A DNA stretch of 64,000 bases from Marinobacterium halophilum (GCF_003014615.1 NZ_PYGI01000006.1:1-64000), one strand, 5' to 3'; counted from the stretch's first letter, positions 25,878 through 35,714 are shown. Notes: generated by a model not told the origin, from the sequence alone. A program made the numbers and translations.

Positions 25878-27308
25878 TCAGGCCGCTTGGGCAGCAGGTT
25901 CAGCAGCCTTGACGGTGCTGCCACTGCGTACGGTCTGCCAAACGTTGAAGGCCATCAGCAGCATACCGGTCAGGAAGAACATGCCGCCGATCCAGCGCAC
26001 CAGGTAACCCGGGTGGCTTGCTTCCAGCGCTTCGACGAAGCTGTAGGTCAGAGTGCCGTCCTGGTTAACTGCACGCCACATCAGACCCTGCAGAATGCCG
26101 TTGACCCACATGGAGCAGATGTACAGCACGGTACCGATTGTTGCCAGCCAGAAGTGCGTGTTGATCAAGCCAACGGAGTACATCTGTACCTTGCCGAACA
26201 GTTTCGGAATCATGTGGTACACCGCACCGATAGAGATCATCGCAACCCAGCCCAAAGCGCCGGCGTGTACGTGGCCAACAGTCCAGTCAGTATTGTGCGA
26301 CAGCGCGTTGACAGTCTTGATCGACATCATCGGGCCTTCGAAAGTGGACATGCCGTAGAACGACAGGGATACCACCAGGAAGCGCAGAACCGGGTCGGTG
26401 CGCAGTTTGTGCCACGCGCCAGACAGGGTCATCATACCGTTGATCATGCCGCCCCAAGAAGGTGCCAGCAGAACCAGAGACATTACCATGGCGACCGACT
26501 GGGTCCAGTCAGGCAGCGCAGAGTAGTGCAGGTGATGGCCACCAGCCCACATGTAGGTCGCGATCAGCGCCCAGAAGTGGACGATAGACAGACGGTACGA
26601 GTAGATCGGACGCTCGGCCTGCTTGGGTACGAAGTAGTACATCATGCCCAGGAAGCCGGCAGTCAGGAAGAAACCTACTGCGTTATGTCCATACCACCAC
26701 TGAACCATTGCATCCACCGCACCCGGGTAAATCGAGTAGGATTTGGTCAAAGTGACCGGGATGACCAGGCTGTTGACGATGTGCAGAACGGCAACCGTAA
26801 TGATGAACGCCATGTAGAACCAGTTACCCACATAAATGTGGGAGGTCTTGCGGTTCTTGACAGTGCCCAGGAAGACGATGGCATAGCTGACCCACACAAC
26901 GGCGAGCAGAATGTCGATCGGCCATTCCAGTTCGGCATATTCCTTGGAGGAAGTCAGACCCATGGGTAGGGTTACAACTGCTGCCAGAATAACGGCTTGC
27001 CAGCCCCAGAAGGTGAATGCCGCCAGGCCGTCGGAGAACAGACGGGTCTGACAGGTACGCTGAACGACATAGTAGGAAGTCGAAAACAGCGCACAGCCAC
27101 CAAACGCAAAAATAACCGCGTTGGTGTGTAACGGACGAATACGTCCGTAGGTTAACCAAGGTATATCAAAGTTCAGTGCAGGCCACACCAGCTGGGCGGC
27201 GATCAGTACGCCAACGCCCATACCGACGATGCCCCAGACCACCGTCATGATGGCGAACTGGCGCACGACTTTGTAGTTGTAAGTCGGGTGTTCAGTTGCA
27301 GTGCTCAT
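25878..27308 (-). CDS. ccoN: cbb3 oxidase catalytic subunit CcoN
   Basis: CcoN reduces oxygen at heme b3/Cu-B with high affinity. The 476-residue protein has about twelve helices and the conserved histidines in [14 protein letters not shown] (heme b), [18 protein letters not shown] (Cu-B ligand and cross-linked Tyr region) and [10 protein letters not shown]. It is the first gene of ccoNOQP, with a perfect Anr box 284 bp upstream. Confidence 0.96.
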   Translation of the reverse strand: MSTATEHPTYNYKVVRQFAIMTVVWGIVGMGVGVLIAAQLVWPALNFDIPWLTYGRIRPLHTNAVIFAFGGCALFSTSYYVVQRTCQTRLFSDGLAAFTFWGWQAVILAAVVTLPMGLTSSKEYAELEWPIDILLAVVWVSYAIVFLGTVKNRKTSHIYVGNWFYMAFIITVAVLHIVNSLVIPVTLTKSYSIYPGAVDAMVQWWYGHNAVGFFLTAGFLGMMYYFVPKQAERPIYSYRLSIVHFWALIATYMWAGGHHLHYSALPDWTQSVAMVMSLVLLAPSWGGMINGMMTLSGAWHKLRTDPVLRFLVVSLSFYGMSTFEGPMMSIKTVNALSHNTDWTVGHVHAGALGWVAMISIGAVYHMIPKLFGKVQMYSVGLINTHFWLATIGTVLYICSMWVNGILQGLMWRAVNQDGTLTYSFVEALEASHPGYLVRWIGGMFFLTGMLLMAFNVWQTVRSGSTVKAAEPAAQAA

Positions 27309-27703
27309 GTCAGGCTCTCATCAACAAGCTAATAGTAGTAAGAAGAGTTCCACCGGCAATTATCTGGGAATACCCACGGTATTTCAATGTGATGGAACCT
27401 TTAACTGTGGTTTATTGTCGCAGGACAATTTCAAACGTCTCAATTTAGTGAATTTCCGCCGGGATTTACTAACTGCATGAATTAAAAAGGCTTAAATAGC
27501 TATTAATAGATGGTCGAGTGTGCGTCTTCATTGCGAATGTGATGTTTCTGCGGTTTTTAGGCGTGTAGGTAAATTTGTTTACAGTAGTTAGTTGATATGG
27601 ATCAAGTCGTGTTTTTGAGGCTTTTTGATGGTGGTTTGGCCTTTTGTACGGTTGTTATTAGACCAATGGATTACTATAGTGCGCGCATATTCGAGGAGAC
27701 CGT
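27309..27703. other. divergent regulatory region of ccoN and rlmM
   Basis: No gene lies in these 395 bp. It must carry the promoters for ccoNOQP (minus) and rlmM (plus). The ccoN transcript would have a leader of about 250 bases if the Anr box listed separately is a class II site. No clear -10 was found for it. Confidence 0.5.
27592..27605. promoter_or_regulatory. perfect FNR/Anr box
   Basis: TTGATATGGATCAA matches TTGAT-N4-ATCAA exactly. By gene content it most likely activates ccoNOQP under low oxygen. It lies closer to rlmM (99 bp), but that gene has no expected link with oxygen. Confidence 0.8.
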
Positions 27704-28783
27704 ATGACCGATCTGAATACACTGTTGCTGCATTGCCGTTCTGGATTTGAAAAAGAGTGTGCGGCCGAAATTACCGCCCGCTGTGCCGAAGCTGGCATCT
27801 ATGGTTATCCTCAGTTCGAGCCGTCACAAGCCTATGTGCTGTTCATCTGCTATGAGGCCAATGGCGCGCTGGCGGCGATGCGTACACTCCGGTTCCGCTC
27901 GTTGGTGTTTGCCCGTCAGTGGTGTGCGTGTTTGTCGCGCCTGGATGATCTTCCGGCTCATGATCGTATCACGCCCATTGCAGGACACGTCGCCGGTTTG
28001 CCGCAGTCCAGCGAGCTGATGGTTGAAGTGGCGGACACCACGGAAGGGCGTGAATTGCATGGCTTTGCCCGCAAATTCGGTTCCGCCCTGGCTCAGTCCT
28101 TGCGTCGGGATGGTTTGCTATTGCCGCGCAAGCAGCGTGCCGAGTGGCGGTTGCAGTTATTTGTTCTTGATGGGCGTACCTGTTGGTTGGGCGTTGCCCG
28201 TATCGACAACAGTTCACCATGGCCAATGGGTATCCTGCGGTTGAAGTTTCCCCAGCAGGCACCGAGCCGCTCCACGCTTAAACTTGAAGAAGCCTGGCAC
28301 TATTTCATTCCGGTGCGGCGCAAGGATGAGTTCCTGTCCGGCGGTATGACGGCTGTGGATCTTGGTGCTGCGCCAGGTGGGTGGACATGGCAGCTGGTCA
28401 AGCAGCACATGTTTGTCATAGCGGTTGATAACGGTCCGATGAATGCAGATTTGATGGAGTCCGGGCAAGTGGAGCACCGCCGTGAGGATGCGTTCACATT
28501 TGCGCCACCGAAGCCTGTTGACTGGATGGTGTGTGATATCGTTGATAAGCCGGCCAGGGTTACGGAGTTGATGTTGCAGTGGGCACTCAACGGCTGGTGC
28601 CGGAATGCCATGTTCAATTTGAAGCTGCCAATGAAGCAGCGCTTCGATGAAGTCGAGCGCTGCCTTGAATATCTGCAGCGCGAACTGGCTGCGGCTGGCA
28701 TTGGTTATCGCCTGGATGCTCGTCAGCTGTATCATGATCGTGAAGAGATCACCTGCTGGCTGTCATTGAATCAGGCCGGCTAG
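27704..28783 (+). CDS. rlmM: 23S rRNA 2'-O-methyltransferase RlmM (C2498)
   Basis: RlmM methylates the ribose of C2498 in 23S rRNA. The 359-residue protein has an N-terminal THUMP-like region and a Rossmann-type domain with AVDLGAAPGGWTWQL near 218-232, the catalytic tetrad region WMVCDIVDKP, and KLPMKQR. The start at 27704 has GAGGAGA upstream. Its stop codon is directly adjacent to the stop of the convergent gene. Confidence 0.93.
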   Translation: MTDLNTLLLHCRSGFEKECAAEITARCAEAGIYGYPQFEPSQAYVLFICYEANGALAAMRTLRFRSLVFARQWCACLSRLDDLPAHDRITPIAGHVAGLPQSSELMVEVADTTEGRELHGFARKFGSALAQSLRRDGLLLPRKQRAEWRLQLFVLDGRTCWLGVARIDNSSPWPMGILRLKFPQQAPSRSTLKLEEAWHYFIPVRRKDEFLSGGMTAVDLGAAPGGWTWQLVKQHMFVIAVDNGPMNADLMESGQVEHRREDAFTFAPPKPVDWMVCDIVDKPARVTELMLQWALNGWCRNAMFNLKLPMKQRFDEVERCLEYLQRELAAAGIGYRLDARQLYHDREEITCWLSLNQAG

Positions 28784-29065
28784 TTAATGCGCAAAGACGG
28801 TGATTTTCTCTTCACTTTCCAGCATTGGAGTGATGTGATCCATCATGTCTCTGCGTTCTTCCGAGGTGTACCAGCGCTGCCAGTCAAGCTCGCTACGATA
28901 TGTGGCGAGAATGACGCGATGGTCGGGGTCTGCAGTGTCGTACAGGGCTTCTCCCGAGATGAACCCCGGTGCCTGCATGGCTTTTTGCAGGGTTTCACGG
29001 GACGCACGCTCGTAGTGTTCGTAGAGTTCGGCAGCAACATGGCGCTCGATCAGTACACGAATCAT
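28784..29065 (-). CDS. antibiotic biosynthesis monooxygenase (ABM) domain protein
   Basis: The 93-residue protein is a single dimeric alpha/beta ABM barrel. It has IRVLIERHV, the FISGEALYD strand, RVILATYRSELDWQRW and a C-terminal MLESEEKITVF. ABM proteins include cofactor-free monooxygenases and heme-degrading enzymes, but most are uncharacterised. AAGGAG supports the start. No pathway can be assigned. Confidence 0.75.
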   Translation of the reverse strand: MIRVLIERHVAAELYEHYERASRETLQKAMQAPGFISGEALYDTADPDHRVILATYRSELDWQRWYTSEERRDMMDHITPMLESEEKITVFAH

Positions 29066-29193
29066 TGGCTTACTCCTTGAGAGATGGTCTCTATATCAGG
29101 ATAATTGCTTTCTGGAAGGTCGCAAGTCTGTATGTGTGATGCAGACATGAATGTTTCAACCCAATCGTGTGGTCGGGAGGGTCATATACCCGC

Positions 29194-29439
29194 ATGAATA
29201 AAACCGGTATAGATCAGACGCTGGATGCCACCGGGTTACTATGCCCCGAGCCTGTTATGATGTTGCATAACACGGTTCGCGAGATGTCCGCGGGCGATGT
29301 GTTGCAGGTGATTGCAACAGATCCTTCGACGCAGCGTGATATTCCCAAGTTTTGTACGTTCTTGGGACACGAGCTGGTTGATCAGCGGGTGCTGGACAAT
29401 CAGACCTATGAGTATCTTATTCGCAAGGGAGCTGGCTGA
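29194..29439 (+). CDS. tusA: sulfur carrier TusA
   Basis: TusA relays persulfide sulfur, among others for 2-thiouridine in tRNA. The 81-residue protein has the signature [18 protein letters not shown] with the active Cys near residue 17, and [10 protein letters not shown] later. The ATG at 29194 gives the family length; a GTG at 29167 is nearer the GGGAGG site, leaving the exact start open. The next gene starts directly after its stop (TGAGTG). Confidence 0.88.
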   Translation: MNKTGIDQTLDATGLLCPEPVMMLHNTVREMSAGDVLQVIATDPSTQRDIPKFCTFLGHELVDQRVLDNQTYEYLIRKGAG

Positions 29440-30006
29440 GTGTCAGATCTGATCAATATGCAGCAAACGGTTGAATCGTTGCTGCAGGAGTGTGAACACA
29501 AACTGTCCGCTGCGGAAAAGCGGAGTGTGGCAGTAACCGGGACAACAGAGAGTCAAACAGTGAACCAAACTGCCAATAGTAAAAATCGCTCTAAAAACCG
29601 TGCAGCCAATCAGGCCGCGCTGGAACAGCTGGTCGAGGCGTATCCGCAGACTTTCAGTCGTGACAATGTGCGCCCGCTCAAAATCGGTATCCAGGAGGAC
29701 CTGATTGCCGACGAGAAGCTGGCGCGTAATCGCATCAAACGAGCGCTGGCTACATATGTGCGTTCGTTGGCCTATCTGCGCAGCGTTCAGGAAGGTGCTG
29801 AACGTATCGACCTCAAGGGCGAAGCTTCAGGCGTTGTGAGTGCAAGTGAAGCTGAACATGCGCAGGGTCGTGTGAAAGAGATCCAGGCGCAGCGTCGTGA
29901 GCTGCAGAAGCAGAAGCGCGAAGAGGAACAGCAGCAGCGCAAGAACGAAAAGGACGTTCGTCTGAATCGCAAGCTGGAAGCGCTGGTTAACCTCAAGGGT
30001 CGTTAA
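29440..30006 (+). CDS. ProQ/FinO-domain RNA-binding protein
   Basis: The 188-residue protein has a Ser/Thr/Asn-rich N-terminal segment (about 35-60) followed by a ProQ/FinO domain (about 60-125: LVEAYPQTFSRDNVRPLKIG then RNRIKRALATYVRSLAYLRS). A long charged helix rich in Gln, Glu and Arg (about 140-180) follows, probably coiled. ProQ proteins bind structured RNAs and sRNAs. It begins with GTG and is coupled to tusA. Prc, the usual ProQ neighbour, is absent. Confidence 0.85.
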   Translation: MSDLINMQQTVESLLQECEHKLSAAEKRSVAVTGTTESQTVNQTANSKNRSKNRAANQAALEQLVEAYPQTFSRDNVRPLKIGIQEDLIADEKLARNRIKRALATYVRSLAYLRSVQEGAERIDLKGEASGVVSASEAEHAQGRVKEIQAQRRELQKQKREEEQQQRKNEKDVRLNRKLEALVNLKGR

Positions 30007-30068
30007 TCCTTGAAATTCGGCTGCTTAGCCTCTATTTATCCAGTACCCGATGGATAGAGGCTCTCATT

Positions 30069-30503
30069 ATGAATGATATGTTGCACCTGTCTTGTCCGAG
30101 TTGTCTGGCAACCAATCGTGTTGCGCCGTCTCGGCTTGAACAGTCGCCCCAGTGTGGGCGCTGCCAATCTCAGTTGTTTACGGCAATGCCAATCGAAGCC
30201 GATACGGCAACGTTTGAGCGTGTTGTTGCCAATACGGATATACCGATCCTGGTAGACTTTTGGGCACCGTGGTGTGGTCCCTGTAAAGTGATGGCGCCGG
30301 TATTTGCTCAGGCAGCAGCACAGCTTGAGCCTGAATGTCGTCTACTCAAGGTTAATACCGAAGAAGCCCAATCGTTGTCTGCGCGCTATCAGATACGCAG
30401 TATTCCGACCTTGCTCTTGCTGCATCGCGGTCAGGAAATTGCCCGTCAGGCGGGTGCCATGGATCTAAACCGCTTGCGGCAATGGGTTAGGTCGCAGCTC
30501 TGA
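30069..30503 (+). CDS. trxC: thioredoxin 2 (TrxC)
   Basis: The 144-residue protein has an N-terminal zinc-binding region with two CxxC pairs (CPSC and CGRC, residues about 9-37) and a thioredoxin domain with WAPWCGPCKVMAP near 67-79 and the cis-Pro in SIPTLLLL. This is the TrxC layout, a cytosolic reductant that responds to oxidation. It follows the ProQ gene after 62 bp with its own ribosome binding region. Confidence 0.93.
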   Translation: MNDMLHLSCPSCLATNRVAPSRLEQSPQCGRCQSQLFTAMPIEADTATFERVVANTDIPILVDFWAPWCGPCKVMAPVFAQAAAQLEPECRLLKVNTEEAQSLSARYQIRSIPTLLLLHRGQEIARQAGAMDLNRLRQWVRSQL

Positions 30504-30509
30504 ACCCCT

Positions 30510-32462
30510 TTATCCCTTGAGTGCCGACGGTTGCCCGTGCAGATAGCCTTGGGTGCCGTCGATATTCATCTCCAGAAGCGCCTGCAACTGTGGCTCCCGC
30601 TCCACATGTTCAGCGTAGGCATGAATTCCCAAACTGTGCGCCACACTGATCAAGCTGCTGACGAAGAAGCGATCTTCATCGCTTTGATCAAGCTGTCGTA
30701 TCAGTGAGCCGTCGATTTTCAGATAATCGGGTTTCAGGGCATACAGGTAGCTGAAACCGTTTGGGTGGGTGCCGAAGTTGTCTACGCCGAAGGTAACACT
30801 CAGTCTGGCGAGCGCGCGGCGCAGTGCCTGGATGCTCTCCAGGTGGGTCAGGATGGCGGTTTCATTGATTTCAATGCTGATGCGCGCCGTTTCACCGCTG
30901 TTGGCAAGGGTGTCGAGTAGCCACTCGGTGAAGGCCGGCTCGGTCAGCGTCTGGTTGGCAATGTTCAGGCTTAGAGGGGCGGCTTCCGGGTGCTGTTTGA
31001 GGTGCTGTACGGCATGTTTGACGATGGCACGATCAATTTTCTCCAGCAGGTTCAGATCGCGGGCCACGCCGAAGAAATCGCCAGCCTGGCAAGGCTCGTT
31101 ATCCTGATTGAGGATACGGGCAAATACTTCGGCATGAATGCAGTGGCAATGCTGGTCAACCAGGCTTTGCTGCTGCAGAAAAAGCTGTTCGTTGCTAATG
31201 GCGCTGGCAACGTGCTGTTGCCATTGCTCAGACCAGCCTTGTTGGTGCTGGTGTGTCTGGTACAGAGCGATGGGATATGTGCGGTTCTGCTCGGCTTCCT
31301 GCTGGGCGAGTCGGGCTTGGCTCAGGAGCTCTTCGGCTGTTGTAGGGACATCAGATGATGCAATGCCGATGCTGAGCACATGGCTGATGGGGGTGTCATG
31401 CTTGTTCTGTTGCTGTTTAAGGTTGATGGCCTGCTGTAGCAGAGGAGTCAGTAGTAATTGCCAGTCATCCAGGCTGCGGCGCTGTGCCAGCAGTACCAGG
31501 TCAGCACCGCCAATACGGCCGATTACATGGGGGCCGAGACTCTGGCTGAGGGTTTGCAGGGTCTGGGCGCAGCTATTGATCAGGTGGTTGGCGATATCCT
31601 CACCCAAAGAGTTATTCAGTGCTTGCAGGTCATCCAGGTGGATCATGATCAGAGAAGCGGGGCCGAAATCCTGGCGATACTCCAGGTGTTCTGTGAGTTG
31701 GCTCAGGGTAGCGCGGCGGTTGTTCAGTCCGGTCAGGCTGTCGCGATAGGCGGTATTGCGCAGGGACTCGATATTGCGGTTTTGTTCGTCGAACATGTGT
31801 TGCACCTGTCGCACCATCAGGTTCATGGCTGTTACAACGCGGCGCAGTTCGCGCGCACGCGGCAGAGTAGGCTGTTCGATGTACTCACGCCTTGAAAGTG
31901 CCATGGCTTGATGTTCGACGCCGCTCAGCGGGCGCAGAAGGTGGCGCAGTAGCCAAGAGAGCATTAGAGCTGATAGAGCCGAGAGGCTGACAAACAAGAT
32001 CAATGCATTGCGTACGCCCTGCCAAAGCATTTCGTAAGCGTAACCGGCACGGCTGCGAACATGAATGCTACCGACCTGTTGCCATTGATAGGCAATCTGA
32101 CGTGATTTCTCTGGAGGCTTGATCGGTATCAGGTGGATGAACCAGGCGGGAGCGTTGATAGTGGCGGTTGTGTCATAGGCTTTGCTGTAGAGCGTGTTGT
32201 TCTGGCCGTCGGTTACTTCTATCTGTTGATAAAGACCGCTGTCGAAAATCGCATTCACGGCTGTCGCAATGGTGGCCTTGTCCTGCTGTTGCATATAGGG
32301 AGCCAGATACAGCCCTAAGTGTGTGGCGCTGTCTTCGGCGTGAGACTCAAGCTGGGTAAGCAGGGTGTCGCGCGAGCTGTCCGATAGAATATACAGGGTA
32401 CTCAGGACCAACCCGAGCAGCACCGCCAGTACCGTTGCGATCAGTTGGTTTGTGAGTGACAT
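30510..32462 (-). CDS. lapD: c-di-GMP receptor LapD
   Basis: The 650-residue protein has two membrane helices (about 5-27 and 150-172) around a periplasmic LapD/MoxY domain, a HAMP, then degenerate GGDEF (RIGGADLVLL in place of GGDEF) and degenerate EAL (AEVFARI for EAL, DNFGT for DDFGT). It should therefore bind but not make or cut c-di-GMP. When bound it holds the protease LapG on its periplasmic side, which keeps the large adhesin on the surface. lapG is directly upstream with 1 bp between them. Confidence 0.92.
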   Translation of the reverse strand: MSLTNQLIATVLAVLLGLVLSTLYILSDSSRDTLLTQLESHAEDSATHLGLYLAPYMQQQDKATIATAVNAIFDSGLYQQIEVTDGQNNTLYSKAYDTTATINAPAWFIHLIPIKPPEKSRQIAYQWQQVGSIHVRSRAGYAYEMLWQGVRNALILFVSLSALSALMLSWLLRHLLRPLSGVEHQAMALSRREYIEQPTLPRARELRRVVTAMNLMVRQVQHMFDEQNRNIESLRNTAYRDSLTGLNNRRATLSQLTEHLEYRQDFGPASLIMIHLDDLQALNNSLGEDIANHLINSCAQTLQTLSQSLGPHVIGRIGGADLVLLAQRRSLDDWQLLLTPLLQQAINLKQQQNKHDTPISHVLSIGIASSDVPTTAEELLSQARLAQQEAEQNRTYPIALYQTHQHQQGWSEQWQQHVASAISNEQLFLQQQSLVDQHCHCIHAEVFARILNQDNEPCQAGDFFGVARDLNLLEKIDRAIVKHAVQHLKQHPEAAPLSLNIANQTLTEPAFTEWLLDTLANSGETARISIEINETAILTHLESIQALRRALARLSVTFGVDNFGTHPNGFSYLYALKPDYLKIDGSLIRQLDQSDEDRFFVSSLISVAHSLGIHAYAEHVEREPQLQALLEMNIDGTQGYLHGQPSALKG

Positions 32463-32463
32463 C

Positions 32464-33183
32464 CTAAGGCTCCCTGGAATTGAGATTGATGTGATTGTTT
32501 TCTACGCGCGACTGCACGCTGGTCCATGGCTTCAAGCGGTCGGAGGTGCCGACAAGTTCTGCTCGGCGGCCCTTTTTGCTGAGCCAAAGACTGTCACCGT
32601 TAAAAGTATAGACGTGTAGAAGGTCGGGGCGCTGATTCGCCGGGCGAATCTCGCCGATCAGGTTGTCGAGCACGACCGGCATAGTGGTCGGGCTGGCGTA
32701 ATACGTGAGCACCATATGGGCCTGGTTTAACTCCAGTGATTTGACATAGGTTAAGCTCATTTTGTCTTCGGCAACCCCTAGCGCCTTCAGGGTGTAGTAC
32801 TTGGCAATGGAAAAATCTTCGCAATCGCCGCCATTACTGATCAGAAACTCGACCGGTGTTGCCCAGTAATCCTCCTGCCCCCAATGAACGCGGTCATCAA
32901 TGAAGCGGACCTGGTTGAAAAATTGATTGACGCGTTCCAGCTTTGCATCCTCCGGTAGTCCGGCTGCATCCCGCAGCAGCTGTTGCCAGGCGTTCAGGCG
33001 CTGAGCGGCAGGGTCTCCGTAGGTTTGGCGATAGTTTTCGATCTGTGTGCTATTCAGGCGGAGGCTGCTGATGTCGGCTGCCAGCACATACGCACCCAAT
33101 GCCACTGCTGCCAGCACTGGAAGGGTGAGCGCATAACGTGCGCGGGCTAAGCGTGAAGCGTGTGCAGACAATTCCATTTTCAC
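32464..33183 (-). CDS. lapG: periplasmic cysteine protease LapG
   Basis: LapG cleaves the N-terminal retention module of LapA-type adhesins, releasing biofilm. The 239-residue protein has an N-terminal helix or signal (TLPVLAAVALGAYVLAA) and the transglutaminase-like triad: Cys in SNGGDCEDFSIAKY, His in NQAHMVLTYY, Asp in VVLDNL. It pairs with LapD, encoded immediately downstream. The target adhesin is not in the window. Confidence 0.93.
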   Translation of the reverse strand: MKMELSAHASRLARARYALTLPVLAAVALGAYVLAADISSLRLNSTQIENYRQTYGDPAAQRLNAWQQLLRDAAGLPEDAKLERVNQFFNQVRFIDDRVHWGQEDYWATPVEFLISNGGDCEDFSIAKYYTLKALGVAEDKMSLTYVKSLELNQAHMVLTYYASPTTMPVVLDNLIGEIRPANQRPDLLHVYTFNGDSLWLSKKGRRAELVGTSDRLKPWTSVQSRVENNHINLNSREP

Positions 33184-33241
33184 TCCGGTGCAGTGGCTCC
33201 ATCATGGGCCAAAAACCGGATTCCCTCAACTTATGTGTTCA

Positions 33242-34291
33242 TCAATTACCAGGCATCATGCCGCAATCTCCCAATAAACGCTGCCAGGCATCGGTGTGTC
33301 GAGTGCGTGCCTCCGTGTAGGCTTGCCACAGGCTGCCATTCTGTGGGCCGAACAGTGCCATAAAGTACTGTTCGACAGCCGGCGTGGTGGGCAGCTGCTC
33401 GAGCAATGTCAGCCACTGCTGGCGCCATTGGGTGCCATTGCGGTGTACAGCGGACATCCAGGGCTGCAGCTCTTGGGCGTAATAGCGCTGGAATACGGTA
33501 CGAATAATGGCGGCTTGCGGGGTGGGTGTGCGATTGAAACAGATCGGGCGTTGATCCAGGCGTGCATGAATGGCGTTTGCGGTTTGGTCCAGTGTCTGGG
33601 TCAGCAGGGACAGGCTTTTTAGCCAGCCAGCGCCGAAATCGGACTGATAAAAGCTGGCATAGCTGGTTTCGAGATCGTGGGTCCAGGGCGGTTCAGGCCA
33701 TTGTGCTTGTTGGCTGATGTTGGCTAGATGGGTGAAGCGTTCAAAGGCAGGCAGCAGGTTGCTGGACTGAGCCAGTGTCTCTGTTGTCAATGGAGCTGCA
33801 TTGAGGGCGAACTGGGCGCTGATTTCGTCGGCGCTGAAAATGGCGTTGCTGATCACCGAGGGCAAATTGCGGTGTTTTGTTTCCTCAATCTGGCGCAGGC
33901 GTTGCAGCAGGTTTTCGGTATCGTCGTTGGCTTCTGTGCGGTCCAGTTCATGGATGCAGTGTCGCAGTCGCGGCAGGAAGCTCAGTTCATAGATCAGGCG
34001 CTGCGAGGAGGGTGCCATTACCCCCAGAGAGCTGTTGCGCTCGCCAATCAGCTCCAGCAGGCCGCAGGGGCGTAAATCCAGTACGTCGATCAGGCCTTCG
34101 CGCTGTTCGGTCACGGTAAGCTGCTGCAGTCGCTTGGGCGGGTAGGCAGGTAGGGTATGGTTGAACTGCACATCGAAATCATAGTCAATGGCGTTGCTTA
34201 CCCGCTTGGCGTAATCCTTTAATTGAGCTTCGGGGCCTTCCGCACTACATCCGCTCAGCAGTAAGGCGATGATCAGTAGTATCGATCGCAT
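33242..34291 (-). CDS. DUF3080-type lipoprotein
   Basis: The 349-residue protein starts MRSILLIIALLLSGCSAEG, a lipoprotein signal with the acylated Cys at residue 15. The Ser after the Cys suggests outer-membrane sorting. The remainder is helical with the conserved stretch LPAYPPKRLQQL and LDLRPCGLLELIGERNSSLG, matching the DUF3080 family. Its role is unknown. Its 5' end lies inside the 3' end of the MATE gene (47 bp overlap), and the lapG/lapD pair follows. Confidence 0.75.
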   Translation of the reverse strand: MRSILLIIALLLSGCSAEGPEAQLKDYAKRVSNAIDYDFDVQFNHTLPAYPPKRLQQLTVTEQREGLIDVLDLRPCGLLELIGERNSSLGVMAPSSQRLIYELSFLPRLRHCIHELDRTEANDDTENLLQRLRQIEETKHRNLPSVISNAIFSADEISAQFALNAAPLTTETLAQSSNLLPAFERFTHLANISQQAQWPEPPWTHDLETSYASFYQSDFGAGWLKSLSLLTQTLDQTANAIHARLDQRPICFNRTPTPQAAIIRTVFQRYYAQELQPWMSAVHRNGTQWRQQWLTLLEQLPTTPAVEQYFMALFGPQNGSLWQAYTEARTRHTDAWQRLLGDCGMMPGN

Positions 34292-35714
34292 GGCGCGTGA
34301 TCCGCATTAGACGTGTCGTTAATAGTACGGCGCCAGCACTTAGACCGATCAGCAAACCATACCAGAGCCCTGCCGCCGTGAGCGGAGCTACTACCCAGTC
34401 GGTGAAGGCGAGTATGTAGCCAACGGGCAGGCCGATTAGCCAATAGGCGATGAACACCATAACCAGAGGTATGGCCGTATCCTTGTAGCCACGCAATGCA
34501 CCGGCCGCACTAACTTGCAGTGCGTCGGAAAACTGGAATACGGCACCGATGCTGATCAGTGTGGCTGCAAGGACGACAATCTCTTCGACGGGGGTGTAGA
34601 GCAATGCGATCTGGCGTGCCAGCAGCAGGGAAAGTACGCAGCTGAAGGTGGCAATAAACAGGGTGATGAATATGCCGGTGTTGGCCGCAAAGCGGGCGGC
34701 GACCGGGTCGCCACGGCCAACCAATTGACCGACACGTATTGTTAACGCCATGGCGATACTCAGCGGTACCATGAAAATCATGCCGGTGTAGCTAATGGTG
34801 ATCTGGTTGGCAGCGATAGTGATTTCGCCCTGTGGTGCCAAAATCAGGGCAAGCACACAGAACATGCTGGCTTCGATCAGTAGGGAAAAACCAATCGGAA
34901 TGCCTAACTTCAGCAGGTGCAATAATTGTGTAAAGGCGGGTGGCTGCCAATTGCTCAGTAATTTCAAAGGCTTGAAGCGGGTGCTTTTCAGTAAGTAAAA
35001 TATGCCGGTTAATAGCATGACCCACATGACGATGGCAGTGGCATAGCCACAGCCGACACCGCCCAGGGCAGGTAAACCGAATTTGCCGAAAATCAGGATG
35101 TAATTCAGCGGGATGTTGCACAGCATGCCCAATACGGCGATGCGCATCACTGGATGGGTTTTGCCGAATCCTTCGCTGAAACTTCTGATGACCTGATAGA
35201 ACAGGAAGGCGGGGAATCCCCAGCTGATCGCGTCCAGATAGGCCTGAGTTTTGGCCTGCAATGCGGGTGCCAGTTGCAGCTGTGCCAGCAGTGGTTCTGC
35301 GTTGCGCAGCAGGACTACCCCGATCAGGCTTAGCAGGGCTGCGACCCAGAATGCCTGGTGCAGAACGCTGCGTGATCGGGCTTCGTCGTTGGCTCCGACC
35401 AGATGCGCCACCATGGGTGTGGTTGCCATCAGGACACCGGCAAGTGCGAGGAACACGGGGAGCCAAAGGCTGCTGCCCAGCGCGATGGCGGCAAGGTCTT
35501 CGGTGCCGGCGCGGGCGGACATCAGGGTGTCGATAAACCCCATCGCATTTTGGGCCAGCTGTGCCACCATGATGGGCCAGCCGAGCTGTAGCAAATATCG
35601 AACTTCTGCGTTGCGTTTCTGGCTTAAACTGAACACGGTGGAATGTTGTACTCTAGCGGGTGTAAATAGGCGGAGAGGCGATGGTGGCGGCATGGATCCC
35701 GTGCCGACTGTCAT
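34245..35714 (-). CDS. MATE family efflux transporter (NorM-like)
   Basis: The 489-residue protein has twelve predicted helices and MATE features: LLQLGWPIMVAQLAQNAMGFIDTLMSA near 38-65, PVFLALAGVLMATTPMVAHL and the second-half repeat LIEASMFCVLALIL. MATE pumps export cationic drugs or metabolites by Na+ or H+ exchange. AAGGAG nine bases before the ATG at 35714 supports the long form, which includes a Pro-rich cytoplasmic N-terminus. The 3' end overlaps the next gene by 47 bp. Confidence 0.88.
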   Translation of the reverse strand: MTVGTGSMPPPSPLRLFTPARVQHSTVFSLSQKRNAEVRYLLQLGWPIMVAQLAQNAMGFIDTLMSARAGTEDLAAIALGSSLWLPVFLALAGVLMATTPMVAHLVGANDEARSRSVLHQAFWVAALLSLIGVVLLRNAEPLLAQLQLAPALQAKTQAYLDAISWGFPAFLFYQVIRSFSEGFGKTHPVMRIAVLGMLCNIPLNYILIFGKFGLPALGGVGCGYATAIVMWVMLLTGIFYLLKSTRFKPLKLLSNWQPPAFTQLLHLLKLGIPIGFSLLIEASMFCVLALILAPQGEITIAANQITISYTGMIFMVPLSIAMALTIRVGQLVGRGDPVAARFAANTGIFITLFIATFSCVLSLLLARQIALLYTPVEEIVVLAATLISIGAVFQFSDALQVSAAGALRGYKDTAIPLVMVFIAYWLIGLPVGYILAFTDWVVAPLTAAGLWYGLLIGLSAGAVLLTTRLMRITRHAIDTTDHRLTAERM

